A stretch of DNA of 64,000 nt from Shewanella acanthi. Lineage in GTDB: Bacteria; Pseudomonadota; Gammaproteobacteria; Enterobacterales; Shewanellaceae. How positions within the stretch are numbered: position 1 is the stretch's first letter; the number at the start of each line of letters is the position of its first letter. Both the position numbers and the translations under genes were made by a program. Of the stretch, positions 41,115-49,955 are shown piece after piece. A model generated the notes under the pieces. It ran no database searches. It was given only the letters and a program-made list of their open reading frames with translations, and was not told where the DNA came from. The DNA lies in assembly GCF_019457475.1 (NCBI RefSeq), contig NZ_CP080413.1, positions 3,100,001 through 3,164,000 of the forward strand, given 5' to 3'.

Positions 41115-41271
41115 GGCTTATTACCTCGTACATTAACCCATGTGTAACCATCAAATTTGATAGTCACACTTCAAGTTTAGGGGAGATTGACGCCAATGCC
41201 TTTAACACATAGCGGAATTGGAACTTTCCTGAACGGCACAAAGTTAGCGATGGCAAGAAAACCGCAAAAAT

Positions 41272-41598
41272 TTAATCTAAGTCAAACTCGCCAAAATCGA
41301 GGTCACTCGATGCTTGGGCATCGAAATCAAATTGAGGGTTAAGCGCCGCCCTTTCCTGCGCAAGTCGTTCTTGATGCGCCTTGTAGAGTGCTAATTGGCG
41401 GCGACGCTTACGTTGATTGCAAAGGCGGATAATGTCGTATTTTTGAGCGTCACTAAAATGTAACCAGTTAAAGCGCTCATCCCGACTTCGCATACACCCC
41501 TTACAATAACCGCGCGCATCCGTTTGGCAAACGCCAATACAGGGGCTAGGGACATCGAAGAAGGCTAACTGTTCCATGGTATTGAACGACTCTGCCAT
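41272..41598 (-). CDS. DUF1289 protein
   Basis: A 108-residue protein with the DUF1289 cysteine set Cys20-x3-Cys24-x7-Cys32-x2-Cys35 (SPCIGVCQ and GYCKGC), likely a metal site, followed by a basic helix (QRKRRRQLALYKAHQERLAQ) and an acidic tail. Function unknown; the family is widespread in proteobacteria. An alternative ATG at 41577 would remove seven residues; neither has a strong ribosome site. Confidence 0.8.
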   Translation of the reverse strand: MAESFNTMEQLAFFDVPSPCIGVCQTDARGYCKGCMRSRDERFNWLHFSDAQKYDIIRLCNQRKRRRQLALYKAHQERLAQERAALNPQFDFDAQASSDLDFGEFDLD

Positions 41599-41761
41599 TT
41601 AGGTTGCGCAAAAATGCGGTCTGATATATCAATGGTAAAACAGCACATTGAATCATCACTTTAAACTAAATTACTTGCTGCGACGCCCTTTATCAAGGCG
41701 ACTTTTTAATCAGCCGGTGAAGCAAGTATCAAAATAACCCCAGCCACAGAGGTACGACACT

Positions 41762-42298
41762 ATGAGATTGACACGTTTTAGTATTTTACTGACTGCAGTG
41801 GGATTGCTCGCGGCCTGCAGTACAACACCGAAGAACGACTACGACCTCAACTACGATTTCAGCTCACTGAAAAGTTTCGACCTAAGGCTGCCACAAAGTG
41901 TAGACGATCCCCTGAGCGCTGAGCGAATTCAGAATGAGATCAAGCAGCAGCTCATCCAAAAGGGTTTTAATGAGTCAGCCTCCAGCCCAGATTTTCACGC
42001 TACCTTCAATCTGCAAACCCAAGATAAGCCACAAAATTCAGGACTTTCAATTGGCCTAGGCACAGGCAGTATTGGCCATGGAGGCGGTATCGGCATTGGC
42101 ACCAGTGTCGGCGTGCCCCTAGGGAGTAAAACGGCAAAAATTCAAATGATTCAGATAGATATTCTTGATGTTCAATCTAATCGATTAATCTGGCGCGGCA
42201 GTGATAGCTTCGATTTTGACTCAGGTGGAGAGAATAAAGCGCAGGACACCCAAAAAGCTGTCGGCAATATTTTGACTCAATTTCCACCCAAGCGTTAA
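41762..42298 (+). CDS. DUF4136 lipoprotein
   Basis: A 178-residue lipoprotein with lipobox LLAAC (Cys19) and a DUF4136 domain (YDFSSLKSFDL ... IQNEIKQQLIQKGF ... IQIDILDVQSNRLIWRGSDSF). There is a Gly/Ser/Ile-rich stretch in the middle (about 95-125). DUF4136 members are envelope lipoproteins of unknown function. A hairpin (ttagcggct/agccgctaa, 42313-42335) follows but lacks a direct T-run, so termination there is uncertain. Confidence 0.78.
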   Translation: MRLTRFSILLTAVGLLAACSTTPKNDYDLNYDFSSLKSFDLRLPQSVDDPLSAERIQNEIKQQLIQKGFNESASSPDFHATFNLQTQDKPQNSGLSIGLGTGSIGHGGGIGIGTSVGVPLGSKTAKIQMIQIDILDVQSNRLIWRGSDSFDFDSGGENKAQDTQKAVGNILTQFPPKR

Positions 42299-42349
42299 AA
42301 AGTCTCTAAAAGATCGTTAGCGGCTCTGAGCCGCTAATGGTAGGTTTTA

Positions 42350-43849
42350 TTATTGATGGGCATTCACAGTGCGACCCGATGCCCATTGCCTTAGGGCATT
42401 TATCTTCTCCCCCATCACCACGGATAATGGCCGCGTCTTTGATAATTCTTCGAGCAATAAACCTTGATCTACAACACGGTCGATACTCCTCGCGGTATAC
42501 ATCGCAGAGATAACCACCTGCTCAATCTCGGCGCCCGAAAACCCTTGGCTAAATAGGGATAACTGCGCCAAATCTAAGTGAGTCACATCTAAACCACGGC
42601 GCCGGCAATGGATAAGGAAGATATCTTCACGCACCTCGGCATCGGGTAAATCCACAAAGAAGATTTCATCCATTCTGCCCTTACGCAGCAATTCCGGCGA
42701 CAACGCCTGAATATCGTTCGCGGTTGCCACGACAAATACTTGGGATTTACGTTCTGCCATCCAAGTCAATAAAGTGCCGAGGATGCGAGTCGATGTGCCT
42801 TCGTCACTTTGACCACCACTCAAACCCTTTTCAATTTCATCAATCCACAACACACAGGGCGCCATAGTATCCGCCAGCTCAAGGGCATTACGCAGATTTT
42901 TCTCGGTTTCCCCTATGTACTTGTTAAAGAGTGCCGCCATATCGAGACGCAGCAAAGGTCGCTGCCACACGCCTGCAACCGCCTTGGCAGCCAAACTCTT
43001 ACCACTCCCCTGCACCCCAAGCAGTAAAATCCCCTTTGGCGAATCCAACATCGGGGGTTGAGTCTCCCCATCGGCATTCTTTAGTTGCTGCGACGATACT
43101 GTGGCACGTTGTCTTAGCCAATTTTTAAGGTTATTGAGGCCTGCAACCTGGGAGAAGTCACTGGTGTCATATTCAAAATGCAGCACCCCATTTAAGTCGA
43201 GTAACTGAAACTTAGCCTTATTAACAATATCGATATCCGAGTGACTTATCGCACCATCATTAACAATAGCCTTATGGATTAAACGGCGTGCATCATCTAC
43301 GGTCACACCGCGGAGGTTCTCAGCCAATTTGGCCACCGCCTTATCGTCCACCTGCAAGGGCAAACCACGTTGACGCAGTGTATCGACTTCGGCATAGATC
43401 AGGTTTTGTAATTGCACTGTGCTGGGTAGTGTTAGGTTAAAATAGGCACAATAGCGTTTTATTTCGGGTGGAATATCAAAGGCATGACTGATAAGCACGA
43501 TAGTATGTTGCAAACTATCGTACTCCAGCGCAATCTCCTTGAGCAGGCGGACATTCTTAGGCGCATCTACCACAAAGGGATGAAAATCGCATAACACATA
43601 AATCCCCTGCTGGGTTGTTGCCTTTATTTGCCCCAGCAGTTCAGTCGGATCAGCATTAAATTTTTGCGCTGCCATGGCTTTATCAGCGCGGGAAAGGCCT
43701 TGGGTAATACTCCAAGTAAATAGCGGTTGATAGAGAACATTCGCCACCTGTTTAAGCAACGCTACGACGCGATGTTCCTCATAGGTTTCAATTACAACAA
43801 TGGGGGTGTTCGAGCGTAGTATTGAGGTTAAATCGCGAATGTCTTGCAT
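42350..43849 (-). CDS. Ycf46-like AAA ATPase
   Basis: A 499-residue protein with a unique N-terminal domain (1-~225, starting with the Ycf46-style block IVVIETYEEHRVVALLKQ) and one AAA ATPase domain: Walker A GVQGSGKS (278-285), Walker B LWIDEIEKG (334-342), arginine-finger region ELLRKGRMDEIFFVDLP. Ycf46 is conserved from cyanobacteria and plastids to proteobacteria. In cyanobacteria it is linked to inorganic-carbon use, but no function is established here. It ends 52 bp from the DUF4136 gene on the opposite strand. Promoter not identified. Confidence 0.82.
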   Translation of the reverse strand: MQDIRDLTSILRSNTPIVVIETYEEHRVVALLKQVANVLYQPLFTWSITQGLSRADKAMAAQKFNADPTELLGQIKATTQQGIYVLCDFHPFVVDAPKNVRLLKEIALEYDSLQHTIVLISHAFDIPPEIKRYCAYFNLTLPSTVQLQNLIYAEVDTLRQRGLPLQVDDKAVAKLAENLRGVTVDDARRLIHKAIVNDGAISHSDIDIVNKAKFQLLDLNGVLHFEYDTSDFSQVAGLNNLKNWLRQRATVSSQQLKNADGETQPPMLDSPKGILLLGVQGSGKSLAAKAVAGVWQRPLLRLDMAALFNKYIGETEKNLRNALELADTMAPCVLWIDEIEKGLSGGQSDEGTSTRILGTLLTWMAERKSQVFVVATANDIQALSPELLRKGRMDEIFFVDLPDAEVREDIFLIHCRRRGLDVTHLDLAQLSLFSQGFSGAEIEQVVISAMYTARSIDRVVDQGLLLEELSKTRPLSVVMGEKINALRQWASGRTVNAHQ

Positions 43850-43888
43850 AGCTAATCCAATATTCCATTTCTAACCAGAAACTTAGCA

Positions 43889-43917
43889 TAAAAAAGTCCA
43901 GCGAACTGGACTTTTTT
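43889..43917 (-). terminator. Terminator of fadL-type gene
   Basis: 12-bp stem aaaaaagtccag/ctggactttttt with a cgaa loop. It is symmetrical and usable on both strands. Near-identical copy at 45351-45379. Confidence 0.88.
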
Positions 43918-43984
43918 ACTTTCATCAAATGCCAATCTGTTCAAACCATTCCATTTGCCATGCGATAGCTTGGCCTCTGGCGCA

Positions 43985-45097
43985 TTACAAATTTGACCAA
44001 GTGTATTGCATGCTAAAAAAGTACAAGGTGGGATCTTTAAAGCCCGCGATGGGATTGCCTGTTAAATTGGTTTGTGAAGATTCAACCAAAGTCGCTTCAA
44101 ACGCGAAATTTAAGCGGCTCTTATCCGACCATTTAAAATCAACACCGGTACCAATTCGATAGGCATCTCCTGCTGAAATGGTAAGATCTGCACGATCTTG
44201 GTCTTTAAACATACTGCTATCAAAGGCAAAACCCATGTTCCAAGTCATGTCTGGACTCATCACATACTGGGCGCCGATAGCAATTTGATAGGTATCCTGT
44301 GTCTCGGCATTAAAGGTTGTCCGATATCGACTCCAATCCTGCCAGTTAAGATTGCCAAGCAAATGCCAATTTTCTGATATCTTGTGGAATGCGCTGAATG
44401 TCAGATATTGCGGCATGATGGCTTCTTGGCCCACATCGGTAAATTTGAGCTTAGTTTCACTCGAATAAGCGAATCCCAATCGCGTCACCGCACTGGGTTC
44501 ATAGAGCACACCTACCTGACCCGTAATTTGTGTGTCGTTGTCTTTAACATTTTTTGAATACTCGGTGCCATTCAACTGACCTTCAACTTCAAAAACACCA
44601 AATTGGAAACCTAACGCCGCCCCAAGGGACCATTGATCGTTTAACCGGTAAGACATCGCCGGTTTCAGGGTTATTGCTTGGGTGGTCACTTTAGGAATAT
44701 CGACTTTATTGAATAAATTATCGTAATCTAAACTCAAGCCATAATTTCCATAAACACCTATACCAACGGCGAATCTGTCATCCACTCTGTCACTATAAAA
44801 AGCGCTGCCCAAGGGCGTAAAACCGATGATATTTTCCGAACGGCCATTATTGTAATTATCTAAATCAGTATCACCATAGAGCCCAATTAAGCTGCCGGAA
44901 AAAGATTGCCCCGCAACATGGGACAACCCCGCAGGATTAGACCCTAGCACCGATGCATCATTTGCTAAAGCCGCCTCACCCGCTGAGGCTAACCCCACAT
45001 TAGTACTGCTATTTTCATATAAGTAGAGCCCACCAGCCTGAACACCTGTTGCGCATAAAAATAATGAACTTACTAATAACGAATGACGAGGTTTCAT
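43985..45097 (-). CDS. OmpP1/FadL-family outer-membrane transporter
   Basis: A 370-residue beta-barrel of the FadL/TodX family that takes up hydrophobic substrates such as long-chain fatty acids or aromatics. Signal peptide 1-21 (ATGVQAGG), the N-terminal hatch (ENSSTNVGLASAGEAALANDASVLGSNPAGLS with the conserved NPAG) and strands ending in FSMQYTWSNL. The ATG at 45097 has GGGA 8 nt upstream; reading from 45169 would prefix a non-signal stretch. Flanked by terminators. The substrate is not assignable. Confidence 0.9.
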   Translation of the reverse strand: MKPRHSLLVSSLFLCATGVQAGGLYLYENSSTNVGLASAGEAALANDASVLGSNPAGLSHVAGQSFSGSLIGLYGDTDLDNYNNGRSENIIGFTPLGSAFYSDRVDDRFAVGIGVYGNYGLSLDYDNLFNKVDIPKVTTQAITLKPAMSYRLNDQWSLGAALGFQFGVFEVEGQLNGTEYSKNVKDNDTQITGQVGVLYEPSAVTRLGFAYSSETKLKFTDVGQEAIMPQYLTFSAFHKISENWHLLGNLNWQDWSRYRTTFNAETQDTYQIAIGAQYVMSPDMTWNMGFAFDSSMFKDQDRADLTISAGDAYRIGTGVDFKWSDKSRLNFAFEATLVESSQTNLTGNPIAGFKDPTLYFFSMQYTWSNL

Positions 45098-45350
45098 ATA
45101 ATCCCTTCCGTAATATGATGATGGTAGGTTGCCCGCCTTTCCTAGCTTGCAACCTCCTAACACACTCAAGATGTCTTAACTTTAGGATGGGAAATCAATT
45201 CAGTCTTAAAATTTTTAGTAATCGCTGCATTTTGAGTACAAAGACTGAGGTTAATGGTCTGCCTAACCTTTTAATATGATGAATACGGTACCTAAGGCAT
45301 CGCTACAGACTTAGCATGCGATATATCATTCCTCTGTCAGCGACTCGGCA
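45098..45350. other. Promoter region of FadL-type gene
   Basis: About 250 bp between the FadL-type gene and the next operon's terminator. AT-rich; I find no confident -35/-10 pair, no fatty-acid-regulator palindrome and no open frame of its own. Confidence 0.3.
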
Positions 45351-45379
45351 TAAAAAAGTCCAGCGAACTGGACTTTTTA
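45351..45379 (-). terminator. Terminator of yiaWV-like operon
   Basis: Same hairpin as at 43889-43917 (aaaaaagtccag-cgaa-ctggact...), including a shared gcat prefix; it differs by one T in the tail. Confidence 0.88.
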
Positions 45380-45399
45380 CTCCCGAAATAGGGTTATGA

Positions 45400-46545
45400 T
45401 TAATGACCATCGAAGAAGAGATAATTCAGCCACCCCTTCATCCGCAAGAGCACCTTACGCATCACTGAGATATGATGAAAATGCTCTGAATACACTGCGA
45501 CTTGTCCTTGAACACCGGCGGGGAATTGCTTACGAATGGCATCATCATCGATATCAATAATCACAATCACCCGTCCGCTTTGGTAAAGCTGCGTTGCCGA
45601 TAACAACGTGCCATTTGTTTGTATTTCACCCTCAGCCATTGCAGGTAATATCTTAGCAACTTTGCCGCTAAAGACCTGTCCAGGCGCCGCATCGAGTACC
45701 ACTTCGGCTTCATCGCCTACTTTTAAACGCAGTATGGAGTTTTGCCAAAATGCACCCGCAAAATAGCGCTCCTCATCGGGAATAAAGGTCATCACTGGGC
45801 GAAGCGGCATAGGCACTGCCATAGTGCCAGGACGAAGCGCCATTTGAGTGACCATTCCATCGGCGGGAGCCCGCACTATGGTATGCTCAAGGTCATACAT
45901 GGCGCTGGCCAAATCCGCCTCGAGCGCTACCACCTGAGTGTTTACTCCATCCACATTTGACTCATAGGCAAGGCGCGCTTTTAACTCATCGGCCTGAGCC
46001 GCTGTCAGCTGCGCTTCAGAACTCAGGTACATTTGCCGTCTGTTATCGAGCTCTAAATCGGTAAAAGGTGAATTGGCACCACCCTTTCGATGCCCTTGTT
46101 CATAACGACTATAGGCCGATTTAGTGCGATCCCTATCGGCCGTTGCCCGAGCAACATTTGCCTTAGCGGCCTCCCAAGTCGCCCCAAGTTGAGGAACGTC
46201 CTGCTTAGCCGCTATCAGGGCAGCTTTCTTCCTGTCAACCACCGCTTGAAAAGGCGTGGGGTCGATGCGAAACAGCACATCTCCTTCCTTAACAGGCGTG
46301 TTAGGTAACACATCAACTGAAATTACCAATCCCCTGACCGCAGGCGTAATAGGAATAGTCACAAAGTATTCCCGCCCAAAGCGCGAATAGGGATGGTTGT
46401 AGTTCATGATTAACAATAGACTGGCAATTAACACGACACCGCCCAATACGGCAGTAGGCACAGTCCATTTATTCAGGGGGATTTTGAAGACTTTAAAGAT
46501 AAAAACACAGAAAGCGCCATAGGTTAAAATCAGTAGCAGATCCAT
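45400..46545 (-). CDS. HlyD-family membrane fusion protein, YiaV-like
   Basis: A 381-residue protein closely resembling E. coli YiaV: two N-terminal hydrophobic segments (3-20, 30-48; then MNYNHPY), a lipoyl/barrel-sandwich first half (TPAVRGLVISVDVLPNTPVKEGDVLFRIDP), a coiled-coil hairpin (~100-210) and the second half (IVRAPADGMVTQMALRPGT), ending in VMRKVLLRM. Membrane fusion proteins bridge inner-membrane transporters and outer-membrane channels, but no transporter is encoded here except the small DUF3302 partner. One base separates it from that gene. Confidence 0.9.
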   Translation of the reverse strand: MDLLLILTYGAFCVFIFKVFKIPLNKWTVPTAVLGGVVLIASLLLIMNYNHPYSRFGREYFVTIPITPAVRGLVISVDVLPNTPVKEGDVLFRIDPTPFQAVVDRKKAALIAAKQDVPQLGATWEAAKANVARATADRDRTKSAYSRYEQGHRKGGANSPFTDLELDNRRQMYLSSEAQLTAAQADELKARLAYESNVDGVNTQVVALEADLASAMYDLEHTIVRAPADGMVTQMALRPGTMAVPMPLRPVMTFIPDEERYFAGAFWQNSILRLKVGDEAEVVLDAAPGQVFSGKVAKILPAMAEGEIQTNGTLLSATQLYQSGRVIVIIDIDDDAIRKQFPAGVQGQVAVYSEHFHHISVMRKVLLRMKGWLNYLFFDGH

Positions 46546-46546
46546 T

Positions 46547-46957
46547 TTACACCTCGCCGTTATTGTTTTTTGGGGTGTTAATAACAGGTATTGGATCTTG
46601 TTTAAGCTCAGGCGCTTCGGCAGATTTCAATTCAAGGGCCACAATTTTGCTCTGTAATTCCAAGACCGTTTGCCTTAGGGCTTTCACATCCTCCTCTAAC
46701 GCTTCCTCTTTTTTCATTACCGTACTGAAGCCCCAGCCCCTATCTTCTCGATAAAGAGTGGCCCAGATCCACAAAAACGGCCAAAGGACATGTAAGGTGA
46801 ATAAGCTAATCCAACCCGCAATGTGTAAAGCATCCTGCTGTGGATGATTACGCTTCTTCGCTATCTCATAGGGAATATCATGAATCGCGATACTCCCATA
46901 AAAAATAACGAGAACAACAAAAAACAAAATGCCTAAGGCAAAGTAATCCAAAAACAT
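46547..46957 (-). CDS. DUF3302 membrane protein, YiaW-like
   Basis: A 136-residue protein with two hydrophobic segments (~5-25, FALGILFFVVLVIFYGSIA; ~48-68, ISLFTLHVLWPFLWIWATLY) and a C-terminal coiled-coil (residues ~85-118). It matches DUF3302, exemplified by E. coli YiaW, which is always paired with the YiaV-type fusion protein. YiaW/YiaV are implicated in envelope or efflux functions without a defined substrate. First gene of the two-gene operon. Confidence 0.88.
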   Translation of the reverse strand: MFLDYFALGILFFVVLVIFYGSIAIHDIPYEIAKKRNHPQQDALHIAGWISLFTLHVLWPFLWIWATLYREDRGWGFSTVMKKEEALEEDVKALRQTVLELQSKIVALELKSAEAPELKQDPIPVINTPKNNNGEV

Positions 46958-47203
46958 GTTTGACTCCCTACAGCAACCAAAAATCCATATAGGCCAATAG
47001 GTTCAACTCGGCCAAATTGCCTTGCGCCCACTCAAACACAAACAGACTATCTCTGTATATTTCTACACCACATTGGCAAAAGCGCAACAAATCCATACAA
47101 ATAGCTTGATGTTCAACACACTTGATAATTTCCATCACAAAAACCGTTCGCAATCGGGTAAACTATGCCCCAAGAACGCCATAAGGCGTCAATAACCCTA
47201 TAA

Positions 47204-48397
<1,194 letters not shown>

Positions 48398-48410
48398 GCC
48401 TTATCCATTG

Positions 48411-48440
48411 CCCGCCGATCTGCATCGGCGGGTGATTTTT
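48411..48440 (+). terminator. Intrinsic terminator of purT
   Basis: 9-bp stem cccgccgat/atcggcggg with a 4-nt loop and a tgattttt tail. Confidence 0.88.
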
Positions 48441-48464
48441 CTTCACCTATTAGCCGCAAATATA

Positions 48465-49955
48465 ATGACTCCATTATCCCAACTCACCGCGGCGCATCTT
48501 AAAAAGCACCTAAAGCAGATTTTATTTTCAAGCCTGCCACGTGTTACTGTACTGCTTGTTTTCGTCACTTTTGTCGTTATTGCCATTTTCACCACGCTGA
48601 CAAACACGCCGTACGTCGAAGAAAAAAAGCTTGATACATCTCATCAGGTTTCGTTTTCAGACAGGCACTCAAACACGCCATCGAGCAAGGCTATTCAATC
48701 CGTCACCTTAGAGCATGAGGTCTATATCTGGCAGCGCCAATGGCGCAGCGAACATCAAACGGCACTCAAACAAAGTGAAGCGGCATTTAGCGGCTTACGT
48801 ATCCTCGCCCTGCAGGCCCACCCCAAATCCGGCATTAACGACTCTTGGTTTGAAGTGGCTGTTAATCATCAGTACCTAAAGGCTGACCCGCGCCCTAAAA
48901 TTGCCGTGATTAGGCTAGATGGTCAGCTCGCAAGGCTAGATGAAGCACAAATCATCAGCCATATTCAGCAAATGCTGCGCCACTGGCAAGAGCAAGGCAC
49001 GGTTATCCAAGGGATTGAAATCGACCACGATAGTGCAAGCAGCAAGCTTGGCGCCTATCGCGGTTTGCTGCAAAAACTCAGGGCGCAGCTCCCTCCTACA
49101 CTACAACTGAGCATCACCGCCCTACCCGCTTGGCTTAATAGCCCAGAATTCCCTTCACTCTTAAGTCATATCGATGAACTGGTACTGCAAATCCATAGTG
49201 TTAGCGATCCCCGTAAGGGATTATTCGATCCCATTAAAGGCGCTCAATGGGTTAAACAGGTTTCCAAAATAAGCACTGTCCCTTTTCTTATTGCGCTCCC
49301 AAGTTACGGCTCGGCGGTCTACAGCACAGACAAAGGCTTTGAGGTGGAAAGTGAGGTTGCGTTACACAGAAATAGGAATGGAACGGATAAGATGCAGGAG
49401 TTGATGGCTGATCCCAAAGCATTACAGTCGTTCATTCAACAATTGCAGCAAAGAAAGCTTCCAAAACTTAAGGGGATTATCTGGTTTCGATTACCACTAG
49501 AGGGCGATAGACGCATCTGGCCACTTTCGACCTTGATGGATGTCATTAACCAAAAGCCCCTTGTCGCCAACATTGAGCTTGAGATTGGGCTCATCGGCTC
49601 GTACTCGGCGCAAGCTGCAATTAACTCTAATGCGTCTCATCTTACGGCTAAGTTGTATCAATTGGCGCTATTCAATCGCGGTAACGTCGCAGGCATATTA
49701 CCCAATAAAATTCAGCTCTTAGGCACAAACTGCATGACTAAAGATGGCCAAAACGGATACTTAGTTTCCACCAATAAAGATGAAATAGTATGGCAATTAC
49801 CGGAGCGGAAGGATTCTGACAACACTTTAATGAATGTCACTCCGAGTAATGGGTTACCCACAGAGCAAGCAGCCACACTCGCCCCCAATAGCCGAAGAGT
49901 GATAGGCTGGGCATGCTGTGACTCATTAACTTTACAGGATATTTATGCGCCATAG
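48465..49955 (+). CDS. DUF3142 protein, membrane-anchored
   Basis: A 496-residue protein with one N-terminal signal-anchor helix (~25-46, VTVLLVFVTFVVIAIFTTL) and a periplasmic region. The core (about 110-330) is a DUF3142 domain with TIM-barrel-like motifs: VIRLDGQLAR, GIEIDHDSASSKLGAYRGLL (acidic residues as in glycoside hydrolases), LQLSITALPAWL, IDELVLQIHSV. Enzymatic activity is inferred from these motifs only. The frame is open from a TTG inside the purT terminator, so the ATG at 48465 is chosen. It overlaps the next gene by 11 bp. Confidence 0.75.
   Translation: MTPLSQLTAAHLKKHLKQILFSSLPRVTVLLVFVTFVVIAIFTTLTNTPYVEEKKLDTSHQVSFSDRHSNTPSSKAIQSVTLEHEVYIWQRQWRSEHQTALKQSEAAFSGLRILALQAHPKSGINDSWFEVAVNHQYLKADPRPKIAVIRLDGQLARLDEAQIISHIQQMLRHWQEQGTVIQGIEIDHDSASSKLGAYRGLLQKLRAQLPPTLQLSITALPAWLNSPEFPSLLSHIDELVLQIHSVSDPRKGLFDPIKGAQWVKQVSKISTVPFLIALPSYGSAVYSTDKGFEVESEVALHRNRNGTDKMQELMADPKALQSFIQQLQQRKLPKLKGIIWFRLPLEGDRRIWPLSTLMDVINQKPLVANIELEIGLIGSYSAQAAINSNASHLTAKLYQLALFNRGNVAGILPNKIQLLGTNCMTKDGQNGYLVSTNKDEIVWQLPERKDSDNTLMNVTPSNGLPTEQAATLAPNSRRVIGWACCDSLTLQDIYAP

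Noticed and set aside
47120..47150. Possible PurR box upstream of purT (acaaaaaccgttcgcaat)
   Set aside because: Matches the consensus at only about half of the defined positions and is not symmetric.
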